Positions 22,701 through 33,930 are shown, numbered from the stretch's first letter. The stretch: 64,000 bases of DNA from Mesorhabditis belari (GCA_958450365.1 CAUEEP010000881.1:186001-250000); one strand, 5' to 3'. Numbers and translations: made by a program. Notes: a model not told the origin generated them from the letters alone.

Positions 22701-25516
22701 TTGCTCAACAATTGGATCCCCATCACTGCAATATTTACTTATTAGAAGTTATACTTGATAAATTTACCTAAAAGACAACAATTCCCTTGCAAGATGCTCT
22801 TCAAATCCAGCTGGAGGACCGACAATCAAATAGTCGACGCACTCACTCCTTGGCTCATTCTAGATTCGTATAAAATTTACAAAGAGTTATTTCAAACCGA
22901 TTCCATTCTTTTAAATCTTAATGTAGTGCCAATTGTTGATGAAAAAGTGATCCAAATCGGTTTCTCATTTTTCTCGAATCCAAAAGAAGTACTATAATTA
23001 TAGCCACCAATTGGGAATAAATAGAAATCTTGATCTTCATCTAAATAAGGATATAAACCATAAGTTTTATTTTGATTAACAACTTGATAATGCATTCCAT
23101 GAATGAAAAGAGATTGAACTCTCAGCTATAAGAAAATTCGGATCAATGTTTATATAAACAAAAGTGTCGATGATGAAACGTTTCATCACATAGCTTGTTT
23201 TACTGTTTGTAGAAGTAATTCTAAAAATGGAAAAACTTTAATTAATGAAAAAGAAGGTTACACAATCGATTCATCTTGTATGTCAAATGGATTTCCATTC
23301 AAAAGAAATGGTGATCCGTTTAAGCATGATTCCTAAATCGATTTTTTTAATTTAAATCTTCTTAAGATTACCAAATTTTCCTCATAACAGAGAACAGAAA
23401 TCTCAGCAATCATCTTTCCTTTTGTCGATGCAGAGGCGCTTTTGTCGCTGATACAAATTGGATTGTTGGAGGCTGGAATAAGGATTCTTAAGTTTTCTAT
23501 CATAATCCCATTTTTTACTTTAGCTTAAGGATGAGACATTACAATGTCAATTCTAGCTCATACCTTCAGCATTTCTCAGAGATTCAGCATGAAAAATGGC
23601 TTGTGGCTCTTGATCAGTGAGTGTGAAACGACGAGAGCAAGTAACACTTTTCGGGTCGAGCTTTGTCTCACTCAAATGCATTACGAAACCGAAACGTTTC
23701 GGCAATGGATCATCAGGACAAAATGAGATCTGAATTGAGAAAATCACTTAATATCGTTGTCCAATTCACTCACCGATAAGCACTCAGCTTTGAAAGTAAG
23801 CACTCGATCCGGTACTTCGGCCAAACTAAAAACCGATAGCTTGATTTTTCGTCTTTCGATAACCTCAAATTAACTAAAGGAGTCATTTTCTGGCACTTTC
23901 CAAGAAGAGGCGATGTTGAATCTTTGAAAGTAAAGAATGTAAGTGTTCCACCCTCAAGCAACTCGATTTTCGCAGAAACATCTTCTTGTTGTTTTGTCTA
24001 AATTTGATGAGATTGTTGTGCAAATGAATGTACCGTTGTTGATAACCATTGTGGTTTAAATTGTTGACATTTCGGGAACTCTTGTGAATCGTCAAGGGGC
24101 CATGGATAATTGTAAGATGAAAGGCGGGAACCGTCGAGTTCCAGCGGGATTGTACCAGCTTTTGTATCTAGAATTTGATCAATAAGCATTGGTCAAAAGT
24201 ACAGTAAACCTTTGTAAAAGAAAAGATTCAATGCCATCTCAGCCATGTTTACCTTGTTGTTGCTGGAATGTTAGACAAAAAGCACATCCAGCTTTCCCCA
24301 AAATGGTCACTGCTGAAGTTCTTGATGCAAAGGATCTGTAAAGTGATTCTTATTTCATTATCTAATAGTACTAACACGTCGTTTCGAAGTGCATAACGAT
24401 CAGCAAGGTCTAGACTCGGAAATGAGCTAAAAAAGGCATTAGCCGTAAACATTCCATCACATGTTTCGTTCTGAAATGTTTCCGAATCAATATTGATTTC
24501 TCAAATTGTCAAACTTTAAGTAAAGAGTCGCATAGATGAGGAAAAGCATGATTTAGCTCCCCATGCACATTCATGGATAGCAATGGGCCGTTTATTGACT
24601 TTCTGGAAAATGCTATAAAAAAAGCTGAAAGTGATTTGATAGTGATTCATTTTTAAGTTCAAAATTGTTCAAATAAATCATTAAGTTTATGGTTTAAAGT
24701 TAAAAAATTGAAGTTTTATACTGATAAACGAGCGGATTCGCCACAACAGTCACCACCCAATCGCTGTTGATTTTTATAATTTGTTCCGGTGGTGGAGGGA
24801 TTTTCGAAGTGCTTGCCGGAATGAGTAAAAGTTTTTGATCTGAAAAACTTCATAGAATAGTTATCACTTTAATTTACCAGCCACCCATTCTTGTACCCGA
24901 ATCGAGAGAGCAAAATCAGTGGTTGCCGGGCTTTTCACCGAACCGATCACTACTTGTTCAGCTTCTATTTTAAACGAGCAATAATAGAGAATAGTTTTTG
25001 ATGGTTTCTCAAATGATCTAAAATAGATTTTGTTGTTTTTTTTGTTGAAAATGAGCTAACACTGAATTGCAATTTGTTAGAGTTGGTACATTTTCGTTGA
25101 TGTTGAAAGGAGCGTCATCTTGACAGACATTGTCGATCTAGAAGTCAAAAGATTCAGGGTTAATTTAGAGCTTTCAGATAAAATCTTAACACTTTCATTA
25201 AATTATTGCTTCAAAATTGATATTTATAGTGAATTTTTAGTGAAAACAAGTGATCCAAAAGCAATCCACCAAAGTTTACCGTTTTCTTACACCCAATCTG
25301 CGTGTAATCGATGAGAAATGTGATGGCCGATCCTTCACTATTTATGGAAATTTCCTAAAGTTTAAATAACGCTTAAAATTTCCGTAATCACGTAACCTTG
25401 TAGTCACTCAATCGAACTCCGTGAAATGCATAAGAAGGATATTCTTCTGAGAGAATCACACTTTTTGCATTAACAGAGAGAACGGAAGCAATTAGAGTCA
25501 GCAAAATAGTTTGCAT
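19730..25516 (-). CDS. Large GPI-anchored, mucin-like surface protein
   Basis: Starts at 25516 with a signal peptide (MQTILLTLIASVLSVNA). About 18 short exons follow in phase, with pieces such as EISINSEGSAITFLIDYTQI, NVCQDDAPFNINENVPTL, ILGKAGCAFCLTF, LDPKSVTCSRRF and GNVVITSLGYFDPDILLL, forming a Cys-containing ectodomain of about 550-600 residues that resembles nematode CUB-like extracellular proteins only loosely. From about 21880 to 20214 one exon of some 560 residues is almost wholly Ser/Thr/Glu/Gln with repeats like SEPTT and SEQTT, a mucin stalk. The last exon (20022-19730) is a Thr run, then KSSSSLFENFSVLSALFILC and a short hydrophobic tail to the stop, a classic GPI-attachment signal. 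The junction near 24500 is unresolved. A foldback element sits in one intron. Its likely place is the apical surface or glycocalyx. Confidence 0.75.
22350..22612. mobile_element. Foldback MITE in an intron of the mucin gene
   Basis: About 260 bp with 28-30 bp inverted ends: CCGTAAACACTGTAATAGTA on the left and its near-perfect reverse complement on the right, flanked by TA. An inner hairpin (TATCAAAAAAATAGC and its complement) sits at 22463-22505. The ends resemble the CCGTATTTACTCTATTAGTA ends of the pogo-like elements at 39.7, 44.1 and 56.3 kb, so it is probably a non-autonomous relative. It lies wholly inside an intron. Confidence 0.75.
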
Positions 25517-25786
25517 CCGATTTCGAATTCAAAATTTTTCAATTTTAAATAGAAAACTAGAATTCAGTGTGTCAAAAAGGAGAATTCCTATCTTTTTTCT
25601 CTAGCAAAGAGGCTTGAGAATATAATCCTTTCAGTGGAAATACCTTCTGTTGATAAAAATAACTGTTTTTTTCTAGTGATGGGATGTGAAAGTAATGAAA
25701 ATGAAGTCTTTTCTCAATTAGCCGTTAAATTTTTCTTTCGTTCTCAGTAATTCACTAGTCTAGTAGCTCGATTTCCGAGGCTATAG
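25517..25786. promoter_or_regulatory. Upstream region of the mucin gene
   Basis: The sequence 5' of the mucin gene start is AT-rich, with no TATA box in a clear position and no other gene, and it ends at the mariner-type element. It is inferred to hold the promoter only from its position. Confidence 0.25.
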
Positions 25787-26302
25787 TATTGGGTTGGGGA
25801 GAATGAGTCGGCGCCGAAATTTAAAGAAACTTTTTGCACCCATAAAACCTTCTTTAAATACACGTTTTGTTTCATCAAAATGGTCGACTATTTCTTTACA
25901 AAATGGCTTTTGAGAGATTCCACAAAGCTTTTCTTTTTTGGGATTTTATGGACACAGCTAATCAAAACGACAAAAAGTCCGACTCATTGCTTGAACAGTT
26001 CCTTCCACATAAACCTCCTTTGGTGTTTATATAAAAAAGATAGAGCACACTCAATTACATAAGTTACCAAATTTTCAGGAAGATCCCTCCAACCGTTTAC
26101 TCTAGATGACAGTTTATCGATTTTGTGAAAAAATGATCCTTTGTTGAGTTGAGGCGCTGTTTGAGTTCTCTTTTAAATATGATTTTGTAGAGAATTAGTT
26201 ACCCTTCTACGGATATCAAACGCATATCATTTGACAAAGTCTGCTATAAGTTTTAGAAATTTCTTTCATTCGAGGCGCCGACTCATTCTCCCCAACCCAA
26301 TA
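25787..26302. mobile_element. Mariner-type non-autonomous element, perfect 29-bp ends
   Basis: TATTGGGTTGGGGAGAATGA (continuing GTCGGCGCC) at 25787-25815 is repeated exactly in reverse complement at 26274-26302. Each end includes a TA, as expected for Tc1/mariner target sites, and the TTGGGTTGG start resembles mariner ends. The 516-bp body has no recognisable transposase. A solo copy of the same end lies at 57105-57133. Confidence 0.85.
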
Positions 26303-26394
26303 GTTCGAAGGGAGAGCAGTCTGAAAAATTCATTTCTACTAAAGTTTTCTTTAGTTTTTTTAATGTTTCTTGGGTCAGAAATGTATGATTAATT

Positions 26395-27295
26395 TAATAA
26401 AAATGATTTGAGCACTTTAAAACATTGGTACTTGTATGGTTTACAGGAATTATTTTCACTCGAAATCAACCATTTTGGGGGTTTTAAGGTGCGCTGAATT
26501 CGAAGCTTGCTATCCGAGATTGGGAAAATGCACTCCAAACGAGTTATACAATTCTTGAAAAACATGTTTTTAAGTGTTTTTGATGTTTTAAATGCAAATT
26601 TTACTAAGAGTTCCGCTTAATTCATTATATTTGGTTAAGCCCAATATACCCACTAAAAACATGCTTTTTTTGCAGAAATTAGATTTTTTAAAAATCTGTC
26701 AAGCTAATTTCAAAATTTTTTTGAAATCAGCTCACTTTTTTACGTTAAATAGTTTATAGCACATCAAAATCTGATAGAAAATACATTTTCGCGCCGATGT
26801 GCAATGGACGTGGCTTGTTTAACTTCTTCAAACACGTTTAAAGTCTTTATAAGGCCTTGAAAATAAACAAAATTTTTGTTATTATCTTTAACGTAAGAAA
26901 TGGCAACAATCAATGATCTGAGAGATTACACTCTACGGGATTTCTTTAAAAAGATACAGCTCTCAAATAAGGATTTCAACGATTGGCTCAGCGATCTGCT
27001 GCTTTTCCACAAATGTCGAACGTGTCCTGTTTGTCGCAAGAAAGAAATGAAAGTGTATCACCAAACTGGCGGATCGATTCCGAAGGGCACGCGGTCAGAT
27101 TTTGCATTTAAAACATCAAAAACACTTAAAAACATGTTTTTCAAGAATTGTATAACTCGTTTGGAGTGCATTTTCCCAATCTGGGATAGCAAGATTCGAA
27201 TTCAGCGCACCTTAAAACCCCCAAACTGGTCGATTTCGACAAAAAAAATAAGTCATGCAAACCATACAAGCACTAAAACATTTTTTAATAGAATT
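26395..27295. mobile_element. Long-TIR DNA element, possibly Merlin-like
   Basis: A segment of about 190 bp at 26410-26600 recurs inverted at 27105-27290 (shared CTCCAAACGAGTTATACAAT and AAAACATGTTTTTAAGTGTT). Between the arms is a reading frame with a Cys-x2-Cys motif, described separately. The external boundaries are eroded and I could not define the target duplication. Confidence 0.7.
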
Positions 27296-27298
27296 TAA
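26900..27298 (+). CDS. Truncated transposase-like ORF within the long-TIR element
   Basis: A 132-codon frame starts MATINDLRDYTLRDFFKKIQ and has NDWLSDLLLFHKCRTCPVC followed by RKKEMKVYHQ, recalling the N-terminal zinc motif of ISXO2/IS1595-like (Merlin) transposases. After about residue 70 the frame runs into the right inverted arm (FKTSKTLKNMFFKNC and onward), so the catalytic domain is absent. The family call is inference from motif style and the element context only. Confidence 0.4.
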   Translation: MATINDLRDYTLRDFFKKIQLSNKDFNDWLSDLLLFHKCRTCPVCRKKEMKVYHQTGGSIPKGTRSDFAFKTSKTLKNMFFKNCITRLECIFPIWDSKIRIQRTLKPPNWSISTKKISHANHTSTKTFFNRI

Positions 27299-27309
27299 AG
27301 GGGTCCATT

Positions 27310-27930
27310 TCTGTGGGCGGGCGCGTGCCTTTTCATAAGTTAAAAGGGCTTCAAAGCTTTTATTTTTCCTTAAAAATAATACAAAAATGACTAATAACTA
27401 ATAATAATCTATCTTTTTAAAAGATTCTACAAGCAAAAAAAATGTTAAAAGTTTAAAAGATAACCCCCAAAGTCGAAAATTTACATTGGTAGCACCCAAT
27501 TTCCCTCTTTATTGTTGCTTTTCAGGAAATCTTTTCTTTTCTTTCACTCTCTCGACTGTATTCTTTGCCAAGGCGCCATTTGAGTTTTGTTTCTTTTTGT
27601 TAAGGCTAATGTTTTCTTTCTAAATAACCAATAATTTGATTTGTAAATTTTAGTTCCTCGGAAAGCCAACGAGGTGTCAATGCGGATTAGCTGTCGGCCA
27701 TGAATCTTTTGAGGAGAGAGAAGGCGTTGAAGAAAGAAAAGAAAGAAAGAAAACACTAATGCATCAAGGAAATCTGCTTTTCCAATTCAAAATTCGCATT
27801 CTTCTTGATAGGCTGGTGTTTCATTTTTCAAAAAAACACGACGTTGAAAAGGCAAAACTATTTCTTCGTTTTTTTGCAAATTCAAATAGACGTCTACACA
27901 AATTAGGCTGATTTCTGTCTTTTAGGTATT
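27310..27930. other. Intergenic, nothing supported
   Basis: A GC-richer patch (GGGCGGGCGCGTGCC) at 27314 and otherwise AT-rich sequence. No gene. Confidence 0.45.
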
Positions 27931-27939
27931 CTATAATAA

Positions 27940-28145
27940 GAAGACTCTTTGAAAAGTAAAGACCCATCTTCGGGAGATGGTTATTTACTTGTCAAGGTTA
28001 TTTCCTCTGAGCACTGTCCATAAACGTCGGTAAAAAGATACCCACATACCCATACAGTGTTACAAAATCAGAGAGTCTTGTCGAAAAGTATCCGCCTTTA
28101 TACCATGAGTATTTTCGGAAGTCGATGAATTTTGGAGCTCTGAAC
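27940..28145 (+). repeat. Dispersed repeat copy shared with 37.9 kb
   Basis: About 200 bp, from GGAGATGGTTATTTACTTGT to the GAAGTCG motif near 28120, match 37925-38100. The first 30 bases also match an exon of the TRIM-like genes (GDGYLLVK), so the repeat appears to have captured that fragment. No own coding function is evident. Confidence 0.6.
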
Positions 28146-28889
28146 TGCTCGTATAATAGCCACCATTCATCCAATAATTTCCACTTTTGGTAAAGATACC
28201 CTTGAGGAATACACTCTATTGATTGTTTCCAAAAAAAAGCGAAATTCTCATTCAAATAACATCTCCTTGAGATTTACTAATTATCAGGTTTTTATAAATT
28301 TTAAAGAACAGACTTTCAAACCCTATAATTACTATAAATTGTTTTGAAGTAAAAGAATACGCAAACACAATCATTTCCTCAATATTTGAAATCTGAAAAG
28401 TGAAACGGAAAAGAACTTAAATATCAACAAGAAAAAAAATAGATAATCAATTTTTCTGATAAACGTGAAAACACTTCAAATTATCAACTAACGAACTAAC
28501 TTGGAAAGTAGTCTTTAAAGCTGAACTTTTCAAAAGGCAAGTCATCGATCGCACTTCATAAAAATTAAACTTGACATTCTAACTGTTCTAATTCATTAGG
28601 GATTAGTGCTATTGCCTAGAAAAATATCAAAAAAATACAATTTTGGATAAGTTTTGTTTTTAAACTCAAATTTCTTTCAGGCACTGCAAAGGAATCTTTT
28701 GCTCCCGATCACAGGCTTATTTGTGCTTCTTTTTTGGGGTTCAAGAATCGGTGAACTTCGGCATTTGAAGTCTTATCGGAGATTTTATATTGCCTCGAAA
28801 GAAAAAGCCCTCATAGGTATTCACAGTTTGAACGAAACTTTCAATCATATAAGAAAAAATTAAAATTTCTTTATTTACAATATTTAGTA
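28146..28889. promoter_or_regulatory. 5' flank of the lipase gene
   Basis: No supported gene. The lipase ATG at 28890 lies two bases after ATTTAG, an acceptor context that would suit spliced-leader addition, so the mature 5' end may be formed by trans-splicing. That is an inference. Confidence 0.35.
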
Positions 28890-30456
28890 ATGAGATTTCT
28901 CTCGTTTGGCGTCTTTTTTGGTGTCTGTTTTGGGATGCCGGCAGACATGTATGAAAAGAAAATGAAAGATGCGGCACAGGTAAGACAATTTTATCATCAA
29001 TGAATAGGTATTTATTGTCATTTTGCTGTAAATTTTAAATCTAACTCCAAGATTTTAAGTTAAAGCTGAATGTCTACGTCTGGGGTAAAGTTTACAATGT
29101 TTTGAATCACAGAAATTTTTTTAGTTTATCTTTTTTTCAGTATTCTGATGATTTTGCACGATATGTAATGTTTCCACTAGCAATGGGAGCTTATTCAAGT
29201 GATCCACAGAAATGTATCACATCTGGAAGTCAGGGAAAGGTTTGAAAGTTTAAAAATAGTGAATTTCTTTTCATTTTAGTTGAAACGTTTTGTTGAAGCA
29301 AAATGCGATGAGACAAAAAATGATACTTGTGCTGGTTACACAGCTGTTTCCGATTCAATGAAAGCAATCATTTTGTCATTCAGGTTTCAATTTCATTCAT
29401 TTACAATTCTAAATCAATTTTAGAGGCACTGACGGTGATATGCAGTTGGCTTTGGAACTTCTTGAATCTTTTCGCAAAATGGTGTGTTGACTATTGTTAA
29501 AATAAGAGAGTACATAAAACTATTGAATTTAATTTCAGATTCCTTTCAATGGCGGTGGTGCTGATTATTATTTCTACAATGGTTTCATCAGTGTTTGGTA
29601 TGGAGGTAATTTCTTTTGAAATCAAGAGCTCAATTTGAATAGACCATAGACAAATTTCAGGAATGAAAGACGATTTCTTGACTCTTCGACAACAAAATCC
29701 CGACTATGAGATTTGGGTGATTCAAATGTTTTAGCCCTTTTAAAGTTCTCGTTTCTAGATAACCGGTCACTCACTTGGCGCTGCTATAGCCGCGATTGCA
29801 TCTGATTATTTAGCAATTCATTATCAACCAAATATGGATAAATTTAAAGTGGTATAGCGATTTGATTCATTTAATATTGCTTATAATTTGTTTAAGATCT
29901 AATGTAATCCTTTAAAAAAGCCAACTTCACTTTAGATCACTTTTGGTGAGCCGCGGGTGGGAAATCAAAGTTATGCAATCTCACACGATCAACAAGTAAG
30001 TAAAGGTGTTTTTTTTCAGAAAATTCATACGGTTTATCTTGCTTAATAAATGAAATTCTCATTTTTCAGTTTATCCACTCATTCCGTGTCGTTCACAATC
30101 GTGATCTTGTCACTCAACTTCCACTTCAAGATATGGGCTATCATCATCATGGAATTGAGGTTTCAAATCCTAATAACCGGGAGACCTAAATCAAATCCTT
30201 ATTTAGGTCTTTTATCCAAACAAAATGGCTGTCAATGATACGTACAAAATTTGCGTTCAACAAGAAGACAAGTAAATCATTTGAAAATCTATTTCAAGAC
30301 TCTCAAAAACCCTAGAAATAGTTTTTATTATTCAGATAGATGAAAACTTTCAGGAATTGTCAGGATGGTCAACTCGACATTTGGAATCCCGATCACAATG
30401 CCTATTTTGACACCAAATTTCATGATTACATTGATGCAGGATGTCCAAGAAGTTGA
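28890..30456 (+). CDS. Secreted class 3 (fungal-type) lipase
   Basis: Eleven exons with clean GT-AG introns encode a signal peptide (MRFLSFGVFFGVCFG) and a lipase class 3 domain: YVMFPLAMGAYSSDPQKC, SMKAIILSFRGTDGDMQLAL, the nucleophile motif ITGHSLGAAIAAIASDYLA, then ITFGEPRVGNQSYA, the catalytic aspartate in FRVVHNRDLVTQLP and the histidine in MGYHHHGIEVFYP. The C-terminal part has CQDGQLDIWNPDHNAYFDT and ends DAGCPRS then TGA. All triad residues and conserved Cys are present and no frame break was needed, so it looks intact. The family hydrolyses acylglycerols, and nematode members are usually secreted into the gut. The stop lies 6 bp from the end of the convergent DUF3472-like gene. Confidence 0.92.
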
Positions 30457-30462
30457 AAATTG

Positions 30463-31236
30463 TCAGAATAAACTTTGGAAAACGCTTCTTCCAATCAAAC
30501 TTGTTGAGTTCCATTCCCCATTTTCCGGTGCCCACCAAGCGGTGTAATCCGTGTTGCCGCTGTTGTCCGGCTGCGCGTTGAGCAAGAATTTGTAGGTTCC
30601 GCCGGCAATTCCAGGAGGTTTCAGGTAGCTTTGCCCTTCGACACCCTCACCGCCGAACACCCCAGTGTGCACTTCTTGACCAGCCGTATTCAGGGTGACT
30701 CGATAGTCCTTACGAACATCTTTCGGGCAGTTCGTCCACACGGAGAAGAGTATTCGCCTCTCGCACTCCGAGTTCACCTGAACGCCGAAATACCCCCCGG
30801 CGAAACCGATCGCCCTGAAGTAGGAGCCGATTCGGTCGTGGCCTTCCGGAACCACCAATTCGTTGTAATAATAACTGATGTGTTCGTTGGAATCGTGTAG
30901 GTCAGGTGGCAAGACGATCCCCGGCGTGTCCAATAGTAATATTCTGGGTTATTCGAGTAGATGCATTGGCTCGAAACGGCCTCTCCTGATGCAACAATAT
31001 GGGAAAGTTCGCCGAAATTTGTATGACTTTCACCCACGCCTTGTATGTCCACTTTGATATAACCCGGAGTGGAAATCGGGAAATCGCCGACATGATAATA
31101 TTTAAACGATATTCCGTTGAGGGTGATGTCCTTGGCGGTTCCGTTGAAGCAGACTTTTATCATGCTCCTCGTTGAGGCTTTTGCTTTCACGCCCAGGCTC
31201 AAGTTGCCGGGGAGTTGGATTGTGATTGTCTAGAAA
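30463..31236 (-). pseudogene. DUF5077/DUF3472-like gene, GC-rich, frameshifted and truncated
   Basis: The minus strand encodes a beta-rich N-terminal part (LPGNLSLGVKAKASTRSMIK, VDIQGVGES) and, after a frame change near 30880-30895, the DUF3472 signature: YYYNELVVPEGHDRIGSYF, GFAGGYFGVQVNSECERRIL, FSVWTNCP, VHTGVFGGEGVEGQSYLKPP, AGGTYKFLL and DYTAWWAPENGEWN. It stops at 30463 just after a short GRSVFQSLF, before the rest of the domain expected from family members, and no signal-peptide exon was found. The GC content is visibly higher (roughly half) than the surrounding third or so. Homologues are known mainly in bacteria and fungi, so acquisition is possible but unproven. It is probably non-functional in this form. 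Confidence 0.7.
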
Positions 31237-31374
31237 TGTGTTTTTTTCCGGGGGAAAACGCGAGTTGAATTGGTGGCAAAAACCTTGCTGCATTATCTGT
31301 AATAGTTATCTATCCTGAGTATCAGATAAAGGGAAAGATCTCTTTATCTTATACTCCGAATCTATTAGGTACGG

Positions 31375-32024
31375 AAAAAATTAATGTCATATTTTTTTGA
31401 CTAAAGTTCAAACGTTCATAAAATTTTTATTTCAAAAGCAATTTAATCAAAGTAAAAACCAGAAGAATCTATACATGCTTGCCAACGTTTTGCTAACTTT
31501 TCAATTCCTAAAGTGTAGAACGCGGGTTCCCTTGAATCGATAAACTCCTTGATGCCATTTTCGCCCTCCCCTTGAGTAGCAAAGCATTTCTCCGATAAGA
31601 AGTGATCGAGGAACTTGAAAAAGTAGAAATCTGTAGGCGACAAATCAGGAGAATATGGATCATGAGGGAGGACTTCAATGTGCAGCTCGTTCAGTTTTTG
31701 AAGAGTCTTCAATCAACAATGCGGGCGGGCATTGTCTTGCAATAGGATGGGACCCTTCTGATTCACTAGAGCTGGATCGATCCTTCCAAGTTTTTCATAC
31801 ATTTCGTTTATTTCGTAAATATACTGATCGTAGAGAACCCATTTTTCATCACAAGTTACAATTCGTTCCAGAAATAAGAAAGGTCCAAGCAAAAGTGTTA
31901 AACAGAAAAGAAAATTAAGGAAAAATATTCATAATACATAAAAAGACCCTAGGTCAATAAGCATCTGCAGCCGCGTAGGCAACGCCGGAGACCCACAAAT
32001 ACATTCATTTCTTCCGTACCTAAT
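31375..32024 (-). mobile_element. Deleted mariner transposon
   Basis: Ends TTAGGTACGGAAAAAATTAA (31375) and the inverted TTCATTTCTTCCGTACCTAA (about 32004-32023), each next to TA. Inside, the minus strand has mariner transposase pieces: CDEKWVLYDQYIY, NQKGPILLQDNARPHC, then a stop, and in another frame EVLPHDPYSPDLSPTDFYFF. At about 650 bp it has roughly half of a full mariner and lacks the N-terminal DNA-binding region. Confidence 0.85.
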
Positions 32025-32526
32025 ATATGTCGTAGCCGATTTGCTTTGAAAGCAGAGCGGCTAGCGGCAGACAGAGTCGAGTCATCCTCTGAGGAATTGC
32101 ACAATAATGCTGTAAGTTTGTGAAAAACCATAAAATGTCAAAGTTATAGCTAGAATTTATTTAGGAATTCGATTACACATGTATGACAACTATGGGCACT
32201 TTCCAAGATTCAACAAGTTCTAACAAGAATGGAATCTTTGGATTCATGACTAAATTCTCAAGTCATTTGTTTTTTATTTTGAAAAATGTAGGTTTTCTTG
32301 TCTTAGATCTTGTTTATAGTAATAAAATGTTGAATTTCAAGTATTTCATATTAGTGACCTTTGTTCCCTTTGCCTTCAAAAAGGACTAATAATGGGGACT
32401 CAACCCGTCGGTCTCCTCTGATTTTAGCTTGTATTTTTTCGCTATGATCAAGCGCAACAAGCATATTTCTACATTCAAAGCCCTTGCAATAATTGCAGAA
32501 ACAGCAACTAGCCCAACTTTCGTACC
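32025..32526. other. Unassigned, right part duplicated at 52.7 kb
   Basis: No supported gene. From about 32480 the sequence (CCCTTGCAATAATTGCAGAA) matches 52725-52772 and marks the left edge of the segmental duplication. Confidence 0.4.
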
Positions 32527-32596
32527 TTTTAATTTTAAAAAAATCAAATTTTCCCCCCAAAAATTTTTTTTAAAAAAATTTTTTTAAAAAAAAATA

Positions 32597-32663
<67 letters not shown>

Positions 32664-32725
32664 CCCTCTTTTTTTTTTTTTTTTTCCCCCCCCCCGCGTT
32701 TTTTTTTTTTTGTTTTTTTTCTTTC

Positions 32726-32757
<32 letters not shown>

Positions 32758-32953
32758 TTTTTTTTTTTTTTTTTTTTTTCCCAAAAAAAAAAAATAAAAT
32801 AAAATTTAATTTATTTTTTTTTGGTTTTTTTTTTTTTTTTTTTTTTATGGGGAATGGGTTTTCCCCCCCCTTTTTTTTTTTTTTTTTTTTTGGGGTGGGG
32901 TTTTTTTTTATTTGGTTTTTTTTTTTTTTTTTTTTTTTTTTTTCTTTCCCTTT

Positions 32954-32990
<37 letters not shown>
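32527..32990. repeat. Homopolymer-rich tract, likely assembly artefact
   Basis: About 460 bp made almost only of long T and A runs with blocks of C or G. In the paralogous copy the flanks join directly (near 52772, CTTTTGTACC then TTGTATACTCC), so this tract is an insertion at a single point. The base composition and lack of any unit suggest a mis-polished or mis-called region rather than a biological satellite. Confidence 0.8.
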
Positions 32991-32992
<2 letters not shown>

Positions 32993-33930
32993 TATACTCC
33001 TGAAAATGGTTGATTAGTTGTTGGAAACTCGGCTTACGCGAAGCATAAGTCTGATTGAATATCTTTCATTTTGTATGAAAATCGCGCAATATTCAACAGG
33101 CTTAAGTCGCACTAAACTTTCGTACTTGTACACTAAACTGTACTAAACGTACACTAAACTAAACGCACTAAACAGCACAAATCTAAGTAATGGTTAGGTT
33201 TTTATCAAAAATAGGCCGACTTTCGAAGTGCAATTGATGCAATAGTACATTTTGTCTATGCTGCCCTACAAAATGTCGATATTTAGTTAATCAAATCAAA
33301 AGCTTTACTGTGTCCTCGCAACCATCACAAACACGATGTCCTTTAATCTGACGTGTAACTTCTGGAAACTCATCCAAGAAATCTAAAAAGTGTATTTCTT
33401 TTTGAAAAAACCAATTAAAACAAAACCTTGAAATCGATCTTTTTGTTCTACATTGACAGAAGTTTTCCTGTTACAGGACGGGTAAAAATATTTGTATGGC
33501 CAGTCTTCTTTCCAACCGTCATTGTTTCCCACATCCACGCGAAATCAGGCAAAACATCGTTTTCTATAGGAAAAAATAAAATCTATAGAAAACACATTTT
33601 CGCGCATACCTGTAGCCCCGGAAGCCGAGCTGCTGGACTAGCGAATTACCGAGAACGAAACAGAAATTTAACGGTTATTTTTCCATAACCACCTAACAAA
33701 ACTCAGCAAGTTATAATAGCTTTTGTCAAAGCCCCAAGATAATTAATTAAACAAACCTGACTTTTAAAAAGGGAAACCGCTACAGCAAGACACCAATCAC
33801 ATACCATTTAACCGGCACTTTCAGGTAAAAATATTTATTGCACCGATAAAACCAATGTGATCAAAGTAACACAAAAAGCGATACAGCTTCGTACATGCAC
33901 AAAATAATAGTTTCAAATTTGCCAAATCAA
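32991..33930 (-). pseudogene. Truncated second TRIM-like paralogue (copy A2)
   Basis: The minus strand, downstream of the intact TRIM-like gene, encodes pieces parallel to its RING-to-B-box part: KYFYPSC...VNVEQKDRFQ, then after an intron FLDEFPEVTRQIKGHRVCDG and CEDTVK, which aligns with FLNELPMMTRQ...CDDCK. An exon start ICAV follows and is cut off at GTGCTGT. The same relic lies at 52780-53730, and a longer version of the cut B-box exon is at 59604 on the other strand. So the ancestral locus probably held two tandem TRIM-like genes. Confidence 0.5.
33128..33180 (+). repeat. Degenerate CACTAAAC repeat
   Basis: Several copies of CACTAAAC or TACTAAAC spaced by a few bases. The same cluster is at 52910-52962 in the duplicate. 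Confidence 0.6.

Noticed and set aside
28654..28863. Upstream exon for the lipase
   Set aside because: The frame has no signal or lipase features and ends before the lipase ATG without a usable donor.
30631..30900. 89-codon plus-strand frame
   Set aside because: Antisense of the conserved DUF3472-like coding strand.
32584..33003. Lys-rich and Phe-rich frames in the homopolymer block
   Set aside because: They follow only from A and T runs and the tract is probably artefactual.
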